Below are positions 56,632-64,000 of a DNA stretch of 64,000 nucleotides, one piece after another. The DNA comes from Methylobacterium gnaphalii (GTDB lineage Bacteria; Pseudomonadota; Alphaproteobacteria; Rhizobiales; Beijerinckiaceae), in contig NZ_BJZV01000002.1 of the NCBI RefSeq assembly GCF_007992215.1, positions 124,001 to 188,000 on the forward strand, in the 5' to 3' direction. Both the position numbers and the translations under genes were made by a program. How positions within the stretch are numbered: the stretch's first letter is position 1; each line of letters opens with the position of its first letter. Below the pieces are notes generated by a model. It was given only the letters and a program-made list of their open reading frames with translations, did not search any database and had not been told where the DNA came from.

Positions 56632-57105
56632 TCAGTACCGCGAACTCACCGCCGCCCGGAACTCTGCCGGGCAGCGTGCCTCGACACGGGGGCCGATCAC
56701 CACGTCGCCCTGACGCGGCGTATTGACGGTGAGCGGCGCAGTATCCTCGACGCCGAGCGCAAAGCCGGGGCCGAGTTGCTCTTCGAAGAAGCCGTTACCG
56801 ATCTCATAGTAGCAGCGGTCGATGATCGCCGAGTAGCTGAGCGAGGAGCGATAGACAGCATTCTCGGGGCCACCGCGGCCGCAAATGAGGGCGAAGTCGA
56901 CTTTACCGGGCTGATTGAACCGGATTGATTGCGACCGGTGCGGCGGAACGGCGACCCAGGGGCCGCCGTCGCGGCTGACGAGGGCCGTGAGCGCCGACTT
57001 GTTCACGATTTTCCGGGCGCAGCCCGCTTCGGCCGGAACCGCCGCAAGCCCGGCGAGCAGCCCCGCTGCGATGAACCCGATCGTCGTCGCTCTCACGCGC
57101 GTCAT
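56632..57105 (-). CDS. Secreted protein of unknown function
   Basis: 157 residues from the ATG at 57105 (MTRVRATTIGFIAAGLLAGL); signal peptide cut near AEAG. Mature part has four cysteines (AGCARKI, LICGRGG, DRCYYEIG, EARCPAEF), consistent with two disulfides, and a beta-rich pattern (FNQPGKVDFAL). Family not recognised. Confidence 0.75.
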   Translation of the reverse strand: MTRVRATTIGFIAAGLLAGLAAVPAEAGCARKIVNKSALTALVSRDGGPWVAVPPHRSQSIRFNQPGKVDFALICGRGGPENAVYRSSLSYSAIIDRCYYEIGNGFFEEQLGPGFALGVEDTAPLTVNTPRQGDVVIGPRVEARCPAEFRAAVSSRY

Positions 57106-57272
57106 CCTTAGGAAGTGCCGAAGTCCCACCGTAGACGGCGGTAGCACGAACACCGGAGTGCCGGAAGATCACAGGGCCACGCTCCCTGGCGCAGGGCCAC
57201 AGGCTTGATCGCCACGGATCAACGCGCGACAGGGTTCGCAGCGACCCGTTCAACATCTGAGGTAGTCCTGCG

Positions 57273-58088
57273 ATGAGCGTGCCCGACTCCGTTCCAGTCG
57301 ACGAGCTGCTGTTCGAGACCGACGATGCCGGGATCGCCCGCATCACACTCAACCGGCCGCAGGCGCGCAACGCGCTCACTTTCGCGATGTACGAAGGATT
57401 GGTCGCCCTGTCTCAACGGATCGAGGAGGATCGTTCGGTCAAGGCCGTGATCATCACGGGGGCCGGCGAAAAGGCCTTCGCTGCCGGCACCGACATCGCC
57501 CAATTCCGAGGCTTCGAGAAACCGGAGGACGCGCTCGGCTACGAGCGCTTCATGGACCGTGTGCTCGGAACGCTCGAGCGCCTGCGCGTGCCGACCATCG
57601 CGGCGGTGGCCGGAGCCTGTACTGGGGGCGGTGCCGCCATTGCAGCGGCTTGCGACATGCGGATCGCGACGCGCGACGCCCGCTTCGGGTTTCCCATCGC
57701 GCGCACACTCGGCAACTGCCTGTCGCTGGGCAACCTGAAGCGACTATCGAGCCTGATCGGGCCGGCCCGCGTGAAGGACATCCTGTTCACCGCTCGCCTC
57801 ATCGGTGCGGAGGAGGCGCTGTCAATCGGTCTCGTCAACGAGGTGGTTGAGGATGCCGCTGCCCTCGGACAGCGTGCGACGGAGCTGGCGAAGCTGCTGG
57901 CTGGCCATGCCCCCCTCACGCTCCAGGCAACGAAGGAAGGCCTGCGCCGGCTTGCTGAGGAGGACGCTGCTCAGGGCGAAGCCCGACCGGGCGACGACCT
58001 TATCCTGATGACCTATATGAGCCGCGATTTCCGTGAGGGCATGGAAGCCTTCCTCGGTAAGCGCCCCCCGAAATGGGAGGGTCGCTGA
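57273..58088 (+). CDS. Crotonase-fold enzyme lacking both hydratase glutamates
   Basis: 271 residues of the enoyl-CoA hydratase/isomerase superfamily: ITLNRPQARNALTFAMYEGL, the oxyanion segment GAGEKAFAAGTDIAQF and AGACTGGGAAIAAACDMRI. In hydratases two Glu act: one in GGGCELA and one in FGxPE. Here these read GGGAAIA and FGFPIA, so both are missing. It may be an isomerase, hydrolase or C-C lyase of the superfamily rather than a hydratase. Convergent with a GntR regulator gene. Confidence 0.85.
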   Translation: MSVPDSVPVDELLFETDDAGIARITLNRPQARNALTFAMYEGLVALSQRIEEDRSVKAVIITGAGEKAFAAGTDIAQFRGFEKPEDALGYERFMDRVLGTLERLRVPTIAAVAGACTGGGAAIAAACDMRIATRDARFGFPIARTLGNCLSLGNLKRLSSLIGPARVKDILFTARLIGAEEALSIGLVNEVVEDAAALGQRATELAKLLAGHAPLTLQATKEGLRRLAEEDAAQGEARPGDDLILMTYMSRDFREGMEAFLGKRPPKWEGR

Positions 58089-58130
58089 GCTGCGAGCCGA
58101 TGCCCTCCCAAAAACAAAGGGATAGTGGCG

Positions 58131-58826
58131 TCACACGCCGTTGGCCGGCTCCGTGCCTTGATCGCCGTAACTCGCGACGATGACCGGCTTCTTACCGCGG
58201 ATATGCTCGCGCATCCGCTTGGCCAGACCCTCGCTGTCGCGCGCGCGCAACCGATCCATCAGGCCCTCGTGTTCCTCGACAGCCATGGCCCATTGTTCGT
58301 CGGTTTGATGCGCCTTGTAGCGTGAGCGCTGCGTGCGGCCGCTGAGACTGCCATAGATCGATTGCAGCGTCGCATTGCGGCTCGCGCTCATGATCGCTTC
58401 GTGGATCTCACGGTTCAGACGAAAATATTCGACCTCGTCTCGCGCGTGCCAGGCTGCAATCATGCTGGCGTGCTTCTCCTCAATCGCGACGATTTCCTCC
58501 TGATCGATCGTTCGACAGGCGATGTCGCACGCTGTCGCCTCGAGCCCGGCGATCACCTCGATCATCTCCTCGATCTCAGCTTCCGAGATGCTGGCGACCC
58601 GGGCGCCCCGGTTCGGTAGGAGTTCCAGCAGCCCTTCCGTGGCAAGGATCTTGATGGCCTCGCGCAGGGGCGTGCGCGAGATCCCGAAGCGCTCGGTCAG
58701 CTCGCCCTCGTTGATGCGCGCCTTCGGCTCCAGTTCGCCCGTCTGGATGAGCTCGCGCATGCGCTCGGCCACCTCGTCGTGCAGGTAGCGCCGGTTGATG
58801 CCGATGCCGGCCTCGATCTTGGTCAT
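58131..58826 (-). CDS. GntR-family regulator, FCD (FadR-like) type
   Basis: 231 residues. N-terminal winged helix (RRYLHDEVAERMRELIQTGEL, INEGELTERFGISRTPLREAIKILATEGLLELLPNRGARV; about 10-80) and C-terminal all-helical FCD ligand domain with metal-binding residues (MIAAWHARDEVEYFRLNREIHEAI). Possible self-operator ATTGGTCCATAAG overlaps its start. Ligand unknown; the crotonase next to it and the CitE-like lyase 3.6 kb away are possible targets. Confidence 0.9.
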   Translation of the reverse strand: MTKIEAGIGINRRYLHDEVAERMRELIQTGELEPKARINEGELTERFGISRTPLREAIKILATEGLLELLPNRGARVASISEAEIEEMIEVIAGLEATACDIACRTIDQEEIVAIEEKHASMIAAWHARDEVEYFRLNREIHEAIMSASRNATLQSIYGSLSGRTQRSRYKAHQTDEQWAMAVEEHEGLMDRLRARDSEGLAKRMREHIRGKKPVIVASYGDQGTEPANGV

Positions 58827-59048
58827 TGGTCCATAAGATTTTGGCGGCTTTCCCGAAAAAGGCCAAGCCGTTCGACGCTAGGCTGAGCCGTGACGCATGT
58901 CGAGCGGACTACCCGTGATTGAATGCGGCGGCCACATCAAATGTCATGAGTGCGCGGTAGCCGGCAACTGGACTTATGGCTCTCTGGCGACGTTCCGTGA
59001 CGAGTCCGCCGCTAGGTGACCATGCCTTCGGCCGCAGGTTTGGCCGGC

Positions 59049-59684
59049 TCACGTATCAGCGTCGCCTGCAGAGGCTGCCCAGGCCTGAACTTGGTCCATC
59101 CAGGCATCCGGCGAAAGGATGGCGATGCCCGGCAGAACCATCAGCGGTGTCACACGCTCCGGCCTGTCGCGTTCACCGAGTCTCACGGCTCCCTTCCTCG
59201 CGAAAAGCCGCAGAATCTCGGTGAGGCGGGTCTCCTCGGGGGGATCACTGCGGGCCGCAGTACGGATTGCCTCGGCAATATCGTCGGTGGTGCATTCCAC
59301 CACGCCGTCAGTGGTGACGCGGTGGTCTCGCAGGCCTTCCTCGTAGGCGAGCCTGAGCGCGAGCAGGACGAGCGTCTCGTCCTTGCGCAGGCGTTCCGCG
59401 GGCGCATCGTGCCGTGCACCCTCTGGCGGCACGCGCAGAAAGACCATTTGATCGCGGTGCGAGACCTCGAACTCGTAACCGAGGCAGGCGAAGTAATCGC
59501 GGAAGAACGGCGCGTAGTGCCGTGCGAGCTCGTAGGAGCGGCCGATACCCGGGGTCTCGGCATAGATCACCTGGATCTTGAGCAGTGCCTGCAGGGCGCG
59601 GGTGAGGTCCTCCTCGCCAGGTGACCGCGTTCCAGCTGGCGGCGGCTCGTCTCCGTCGACGATGGCACGGAAGGGCTCAAGCAT
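59049..59684 (-). CDS. jetB: JetB-like KITE subunit (DUF4194) of an incomplete Wadjet/Mks system
   Basis: 211 residues from the ATG at 59684, overlapping jetA by 8 bases. DUF4194/MukE-like winged-helix protein: RALQALLKIQVIYAETPGIG, FFRDYFACLGYEFEV, MVFLRVPPEG, ETLVLLALRLAYEEGL and LTEILRLFARKGAVRLGE. In Wadjet this subunit joins the kleisin JetA and the SMC ATPase JetC. The gene expected next, jetC, is absent: after the stop there are 222 non-coding bases and then a GntR gene. Confidence 0.85.
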   Translation of the reverse strand: MLEPFRAIVDGDEPPPAGTRSPGEEDLTRALQALLKIQVIYAETPGIGRSYELARHYAPFFRDYFACLGYEFEVSHRDQMVFLRVPPEGARHDAPAERLRKDETLVLLALRLAYEEGLRDHRVTTDGVVECTTDDIAEAIRTAARSDPPEETRLTEILRLFARKGAVRLGERDRPERVTPLMVLPGIAILSPDAWMDQVQAWAASAGDADT

Positions 59685-61059
59685 GAGGGGCTCGCTCGAC
59701 GATGAAATCCGGGCAGTCGAGCCAGCCATTCACGATCCGGCCCTCCGCCCGCGACAGGCGATAGCGGCGCGAGAGCACGCCGTCGAACAGCACGTCGATC
59801 TCACGAAGTCGCTGGAACACCACGAAGGAATCGACATCCGCGATTGGGATGCCCGAGCCGCGGATCGATCCGCCATCCGCCAGGAATTGGCGTTCGAGGA
59901 AAGCCGCGATCGAGTCTGGCGTCACCGTCGTGCGCCGGCGGAAGGCGTCCTTGGCCTCGACGAAGGCGTCGATTGCTGGGTCGCTCGCGGCGTCCAGGAG
60001 CGGTTCGGTGACGATCGCGCGACGCTTGATTCGGGGAGCATAGAGATGCGGCGGGCCGATCGGCGCGCGCGTGAAAAGGATCGGCGGCGTCGGGGCCGTC
60101 GCAACATCAGCGACGGCTCCTACCGCCCGTAGCGTTGCCGCCGTCCGCTCGATCCGCGCGGAATCGCGGTTGCCCTCGTAGCGGAGTGCTGCCGCGATGC
60201 GCCGCTCCATCCGCGCGACAATATCGGCAACCACGTCGAGATGCCGATCGAGGCCCTCGAAGATCGTGAGGATGTCCGTGAGTTCACCACGCACGGTCCG
60301 CTCAGCAACCTCGACACTGGTCGCCCTGCCCTCACGCACAGCGCCCTCTGCCAAGGCGCGTACGGTTAGCGGGTCGCGCAGCGCTCGGCCGGCCTCGCGG
60401 ACGATGCCGGAGCGAAACCGGAATGGATTGAACCGGGTGTGCAGCGTCCGGTAGTCGCTGACGAGGTAGCGACCCACGAACTCCTCGAAATATAGCCGGA
60501 AGGCCGATCTCAGATCGTCCTGTGCGAGGATGCGCTCCTCTATCTTACGCATGGCGCCTGCGAGACCGCGCAGATGGCCGAGGAAGTCGCGGGAGGCCTT
60601 GGCGGCATTGCTCAGCGCTTCTGAGCGTTCGCCCGGATTAGAGGTGGCGCTCTCCAGCGCGCTCAGCACGTCCAATACCGCTCCACCGTAAGACCGGGTC
60701 TCACCGCGATCGAGCCGGGCGAGATCGTCGAGGAGGAGGCGCGCCTGAGGATCGAGATCGACGACGGGCACGTAACGCTCGCGCCGCTCTACCAACCAGC
60801 CCGCATCCAGCAGCCGGCGATAGACCGCCGAGCGCCGCTCCACCGGATCGCTGGGCGTAGTGTCGTCGTCGGCGATCTCAGCCTGCGTCCAGTCGGCGCA
60901 GAAGTCTCCTATCGCCGTCAATAGCTCGCTCTTGCGCAGAGGCTCCATGATCTCACCGAACAGCCGCGTGTGCAGATGCAGCAGTAAGGCTGCATTGAAG
61001 GCGCGGCTCGGCGAGGCCAGCGGCTTGAACAGGTCGTCGGAGAGGTGGGTGAAGAGCAT
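59677..61059 (-). CDS. jetA: JetA-like kleisin subunit of an incomplete Wadjet/Mks system
   Basis: 460 residues from the ATG at 61059 (MLFTHLSDDLFKPLASPSRA), the start used by relatives; 21 codons upstream are in frame but not conserved. Winged-helix N-terminus, a long helical middle (LRGLAGAMRKIEERILAQDD, FEGLDRHLDVVADIVARMERR) and a C-terminal winged helix (VVFQRLREIDVLFD, YRLSRAEGRIVNGW). Matches the JetA family of Wadjet, equivalent to MukF/MksF. Complete in length and apparently intact. Confidence 0.82.
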   Translation of the reverse strand: MLFTHLSDDLFKPLASPSRAFNAALLLHLHTRLFGEIMEPLRKSELLTAIGDFCADWTQAEIADDDTTPSDPVERRSAVYRRLLDAGWLVERRERYVPVVDLDPQARLLLDDLARLDRGETRSYGGAVLDVLSALESATSNPGERSEALSNAAKASRDFLGHLRGLAGAMRKIEERILAQDDLRSAFRLYFEEFVGRYLVSDYRTLHTRFNPFRFRSGIVREAGRALRDPLTVRALAEGAVREGRATSVEVAERTVRGELTDILTIFEGLDRHLDVVADIVARMERRIAAALRYEGNRDSARIERTAATLRAVGAVADVATAPTPPILFTRAPIGPPHLYAPRIKRRAIVTEPLLDAASDPAIDAFVEAKDAFRRRTTVTPDSIAAFLERQFLADGGSIRGSGIPIADVDSFVVFQRLREIDVLFDGVLSRRYRLSRAEGRIVNGWLDCPDFIVERAPHA

Positions 61060-61333
61060 GGCTATACGGATGGAGGACAACCTGGCGTGCGGGCGCAGGT
61101 CAAGGATCCGCACGCCCGGCACGATGCGTTAGGGGCAGCGCCGGGCCGTTATACCCTGGTTCGCGGCTTTGACTGGCTCCGACGCGGTACACGGAGGCCC
61201 ATGCGCGCACCTCTCGAAAGCTGCTGCTGCTGCGCAGTGCCAATGCGCTGATAGCGACGCTAACCGCGAATCGCGTCCTCTGCGCGATCACCACGAGTAA
61301 CCGGCAGAAATGGCGAGCCGCAACCTCGCCGTT

Positions 61334-61716
61334 CTAGAAGTCGAACCTAAGATCGTGCCGGTGACTAACAGCAAACTCGATACCTACGCCAAGCCAAATC
61401 CCGACTTTTTTCTCGCTGTGACCAAGCAAATGGTTTAGCTGTTCGATCACAGCATGACCCTCAGCGATGTAATCTGACTTGTGTTCGCCGCCGCGCGCGC
61501 AGAGGTCTGGTCTCTTGATTGCTGTCGAGTGGGTACAGCACTGAGAGAATTGAGCGCTTCGGCGCCGTGCTTATCTATGACGACCAGTTTGTTCTGCCGC
61601 AGGGTCTCGATGAAGCCGGTGGACGGCGCTGAGATATCGAAATTAGATCGGTCGATGTTGCTCGACTGTGTAGCACAATGTCGCAGTAGAGACAGATAAT
61701 AACGGAAGATATATCA
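61334..61716 (-). pseudogene. Putative decayed coding region of unknown identity
   Basis: In an AT-richer stretch the minus strand shows two protein-like frames in succession. The first (about 61716-61530) includes NIDRSNFDISAPSTGFIETL and RQNKLVVIDKHGAEALNSL. The second (about 61560-61334) includes KSDYIAEGHAVIEQLNHLLG and HSEKKVGIWLGVGIEFAVSH and ends HRHDLRFDF before a TAG. A single frameshift near 61540 would join them. I recognise no family. The opposite strand has a 42-codon frame at 61310-61438, so the coding strand is not certain. Confidence 0.4.
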
Positions 61717-61841
61717 GACATTTATATTGCTACGCTTCGCGTCGATACAACTAGGCCAGCCATATCAATATGAACTTGGCGCAGCGAACCCCGTTGGCTC
61801 CCCAACTGACCCATCGCGGGTCGAAGGAATGGAGCTCTGCT

Positions 61842-62141
61842 TTGAAGCAGATCGCAGTCATGACCGCCGCAGCGCTGATAGGCGCTGGCAGCCTTGCATC
61901 GACCGGCGCCGAGGCGCGTGGGCGCGGCGGTGCCGTCGCGGCGGGCGTTATTGGTGGACTAGCTCTCGGTGGCCTCGCCGCAGGCGCCGCTAATTCAGGC
62001 TACGGTTATGGCTATGGCCGTTCGGCCTACGGCTACGATGATGGATATTACGGTGGCTATCGCGGCGCTGGCTACGGTGCCTATGATTATGGCCCGCGCT
62101 ACCGCCGCCCGGCCTACGATTATTACGGCTACGGCTACTAA
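61842..62141 (+). CDS. Exported Gly/Tyr-rich protein
   Basis: 99 residues from a TTG at 61842 with GGAG upstream (an ATG at 61860 is possible). Signal-like N-terminus (MKQIAVMTAAALIGAGSLAS), a Gly/Ala-rich hydrophobic stretch (AAGVIGGLALGGLAAGAA) and a tail dominated by GYGYGY, YDDGYYGGYRG and YDYYGYGY. Common type of small envelope protein in Methylobacterium, function unknown. Followed by a terminator. Confidence 0.72.
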   Translation: MKQIAVMTAAALIGAGSLASTGAEARGRGGAVAAGVIGGLALGGLAAGAANSGYGYGYGRSAYGYDDGYYGGYRGAGYGAYDYGPRYRRPAYDYYGYGY

Positions 62142-62160
62142 GGCAGTCGCCTCTTTAGGC

Positions 62161-62194
62161 AAAGCGGTCGCGCCCTCAGGCCCGGCCGCTTTTT
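62161..62194 (+). terminator. Rho-independent terminator
   Basis: AAAGCGG (62161-62167) pairs with CCGCTTT (62186-62192) and a T-run follows, 20 bases after the stop of the Gly/Tyr-rich protein gene. The best classical terminator in the window. From here to 62434 nothing else is supported. Confidence 0.75.
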
Positions 62195-62434
62195 CACATC
62201 AGGCCGCCCCTTCAACCGGGGCCGATGTGATGCTGATCCGGTGCGAAGCCGGTGTAGTTTCGTCGCTTCCCGTGGAGGGGTCTCTGATGGAGGCAAATGC
62301 GACGCTCTCGGCAACGACCGTATTCCGCGTTGGCGACTAGGCCTCTCAAGAGAGGTGAGACTAGGATGTCATCGGTCTCAAAGTGAGAGGTGACCGCACG
62401 GTCGAGTGCGGCCACTTGTCTGGAGAGGTAGCTC

Positions 62435-63331
62435 CTAACCACGCGCCTCGGCATCGCGTGCCGCAATCGTCTCTGACCAAGCTACAGCGCGGGCGGCCAT
62501 GCCGATGTGCTGACGCTCGTACATGCGCCCCTCGACCTTGATCGCCGCTCGCTTGGCGTTCTCTGGCAGGTCGAATGCCTCAATGACGAGACGGGCACGA
62601 CGCACCTCCTCCTCCGTCGGCGCGAAGGACGTATTGGCCGGCTCGATTTGATTGGGGTGGATCAAGGTCTTGCCGTCGAAGCCGAGATCGCGCGCCTGTC
62701 GGCACTCCTCGCGGCAGCCCTCCGGATCGGCGATGTCATTCCAGACGCCGTCGAGGATGGTCAGGCCCTCAGCGCGGGCTGCGGCGAGGGCGAACATCAT
62801 CCAGGGCAGCATCGGCACGCGCCCGCGCACCAATTGCGCCCAGGTATCCTTCGCGAGGTCGTTGGTTCCGAGCACGAAGCAGGTCAGCCGTGTCCGGCGG
62901 TCGCGGCGCGCCTTGGCGATCTCGGCAATGTTCAGGATGGCCGCCGGTGTCTCGATCATCGCCCAGATCGCGATGGACTCTGGCGCGTCGAGAGCCTCCA
63001 GGTGGTCGGCGATGCTCTCCAGGACAGCGGGCGAGGACACCTTCGGCATCAGGATCGCATCGGGCTTAGCCTGGATCGCAGCCCGAAGATCTGCTTCCCC
63101 CCAGGGCGTCTGCGGAGCGTTGACGCGGATGATGAGCTCGCGGTGGCCATAGCCACCGCCCTTCACAGCATTGCAGACCTGCTCGCGCGCCTCTTCCTTC
63201 GCCTCGTTTGCAACAGCGTCTTCGAGGTCGAGGATCAGGGCATCGGCCGGGAGGGTCTTGGCCTTGTCGAGGGCGCGCTGGTTGGACCCCGGCATGTAGA
63301 GCACGCTGCGGCGTAGGCGGAGGTCCGACAT
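62435..63331 (-). CDS. HpcH/HpaI aldolase family, CitE-like lyase
   Basis: 298 residues from the ATG at 63331 (MSDLRLRRSVLYMPGSN), with AAAGGGA upstream; an ATG at 63349 is possible. CoA-ester lyase beta/alpha barrel: LPADALILDLEDAV with metal Asp, ELIIRVNAPQTPWG with catalytic Arg, IWAMIETPAAILNI with metal Glu, and GFDGKTLIHPNQIEP. Related to malyl-CoA/citramalyl-CoA lyases; the precise substrate is not clear. Methylotrophs use a malyl-CoA lyase of this family in the serine cycle, but that gene normally lies elsewhere. Confidence 0.87.
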   Translation of the reverse strand: MSDLRLRRSVLYMPGSNQRALDKAKTLPADALILDLEDAVANEAKEEAREQVCNAVKGGGYGHRELIIRVNAPQTPWGEADLRAAIQAKPDAILMPKVSSPAVLESIADHLEALDAPESIAIWAMIETPAAILNIAEIAKARRDRRTRLTCFVLGTNDLAKDTWAQLVRGRVPMLPWMMFALAAARAEGLTILDGVWNDIADPEGCREECRQARDLGFDGKTLIHPNQIEPANTSFAPTEEEVRRARLVIEAFDLPENAKRAAIKVEGRMYERQHIGMAARAVAWSETIAARDAEARG

Positions 63332-63622
63332 GGTGGTTCCCTTTGGCATGGCGCTGCCCCCCTTAATGTGCGCGGCGATGGATGCGGTTCTTTTGCATTC
63401 ATAATGCGCAGGAATCGACATCGTCTTGGGTCGAGCTTACGGCATCCCGGCCTGCGACTGCCACAACACCAAAATTTTCCGCGTAGGTAAGCCGGTGACG
63501 CCTTCTCAGGCCTGTGCCCAGCCGGTTTGGCGATGGCGGCTCGAATGGCTACCTCTCGCAGGTCAATGCAACGGCAGCGGTCGGCCGCGCACTTGTCTCC
63601 ACCCAAGCTCCACAGGAATCCC

Positions 63623-64000
63623 ATGCCTCTACTTCGCTTCGACCTGATCGAGGGCCGTTCCGAGTCCGAACTCAAGACGCTGCTCGACGCCGCGCACGAG
63701 GCGATGCTCGAGGCGTTTCAGGTCCCACCCGGTGACCGCTACCAGATCGTCACCGAGCACAAGCCCTCGCGTATGATCGTCGAGGATACCGGGCTCGGCA
63801 TTCCGCGCACCAAGGACGTTATCGTGGTGCAGATGATTACCCGGCCGCGTGGGCGCGAGAAGAAGGAGCTGTTCTACCGCCTGCTCACCGAGAAGCTGCA
63901 GGCCGCCTGCGGCATCTCCCCCACCGACGTGATGGTCTCGACCGTCGAGAACACCGACGAGGATTGGAGCTTCGGCCACGGCCGCGCGCAGTTCCTCACA
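63623..64000 (+). CDS. Tautomerase-family protein, 3'-truncated
   Basis: 126 codons from the ATG at 63623 to the window edge without a stop. N-terminus MPLLRFDLIEGRSESELKTL carries the catalytic Pro2 expected after Met removal. Further sequence (MLEAFQVPPGDRYQIVTEHKP, VVQMITRPRGREKKELFYRLL, CGISPTDVMVSTVENTDEDWSFG-like end) fits the longer, roughly 130-residue tautomerase family. Probably only a few residues are missing. Confidence 0.85.
   Translation, partial: MPLLRFDLIEGRSESELKTLLDAAHEAMLEAFQVPPGDRYQIVTEHKPSRMIVEDTGLGIPRTKDVIVVQMITRPRGREKKELFYRLLTEKLQAACGISPTDVMVSTVENTDEDWSFGHGRAQFLT

Noticed and set aside
61481-61699. A 72-codon plus-strand frame in the AT-rich scar
   Set aside because: Ser/Arg/Cys-rich and less protein-like than the minus-strand frames in the same place.

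Overview
The window is a high-G+C chromosomal segment of a methylotrophic alphaproteobacterium, most likely Methylobacterium or Methylorubrum. The evidence is a PQQ-biosynthesis operon with a fused pqqC/D gene, a complete lanthanide-type methanol dehydrogenase cluster (xoxF-xoxG-xoxJ), and Caulobacter-type flagellar regulators (SciP, FlbD). There are no rRNA genes, insertion sequences, CRISPR arrays or prophage genes. One tRNA, tRNA-Lys(CTT), is present.

Layout. 1-8.7 kb (+): a two-component pair (mxbD, truncated by the window edge, and mxbM), then pqqA, pqqB, pqqC/D, pqqE, two secreted proteins of unknown function, and folP-folB-folK. 8.8-12.1 kb (-): xoxJ, xoxG, xoxF. With the regulator and PQQ genes this makes one periplasmic methanol-oxidation block: XoxF carries PQQ and a lanthanide, XoxG takes its electrons, XoxJ is its periplasmic partner. 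12.8-14.3 kb (-): an SDR protein and an MgtC-like protein. 14.5-21.5 kb (+): a MoxR / DUF58 / DUF4381 / VWA / VWA / TPR / BatD operon, similar in composition to the mxaRSACKL metal-insertion genes. 22-26 kb: bioB, then a VTT-family protein, a phospholipid N-methyltransferase and mnmA.

26.3-33.9 kb (+): a flagellar block (fliK, flgD, sciP, fliF, fliG, fliH, fliN, flbD) with a good sigma-54 promoter before fliK and a CtrA-like box plus a FlbD-like palindrome before fliF. 34-42.7 kb: mixed single genes (polysaccharide-export-type protein, HpnL-like protein, epimerase, orphan osmoprotectant ATPase, Nudix hydrolase, OhrR) and a molbindin gene stopped at codon 2. 42.9-44.9 kb (-): tRNA-Lys and leuA with a leucine leader peptide and attenuator. 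45-58 kb: housekeeping and accessory genes (TAXI receptor, PhzF, pdxY, acyltransferase, BtuF-like protein, mmcB, glk, otsB, a frameshifted DUF427 gene, FKBP isomerase, tenA, an unusual crotonase, a GntR regulator).

58.8-61.8 kb (-) is the most unusual part: kleisin (JetA) and KITE (JetB) genes of a Wadjet/Mks-type SMC system without the SMC ATPase (JetC) or nuclease (JetD), next to an AT-richer stretch holding what looks like a decayed coding region. The window ends with a CitE-like lyase and a partial tautomerase gene. Gene starts were chosen by Shine-Dalgarno position, overlap with the preceding gene and family length. Functions come from reading motifs in the translated sequence; no database search was run.
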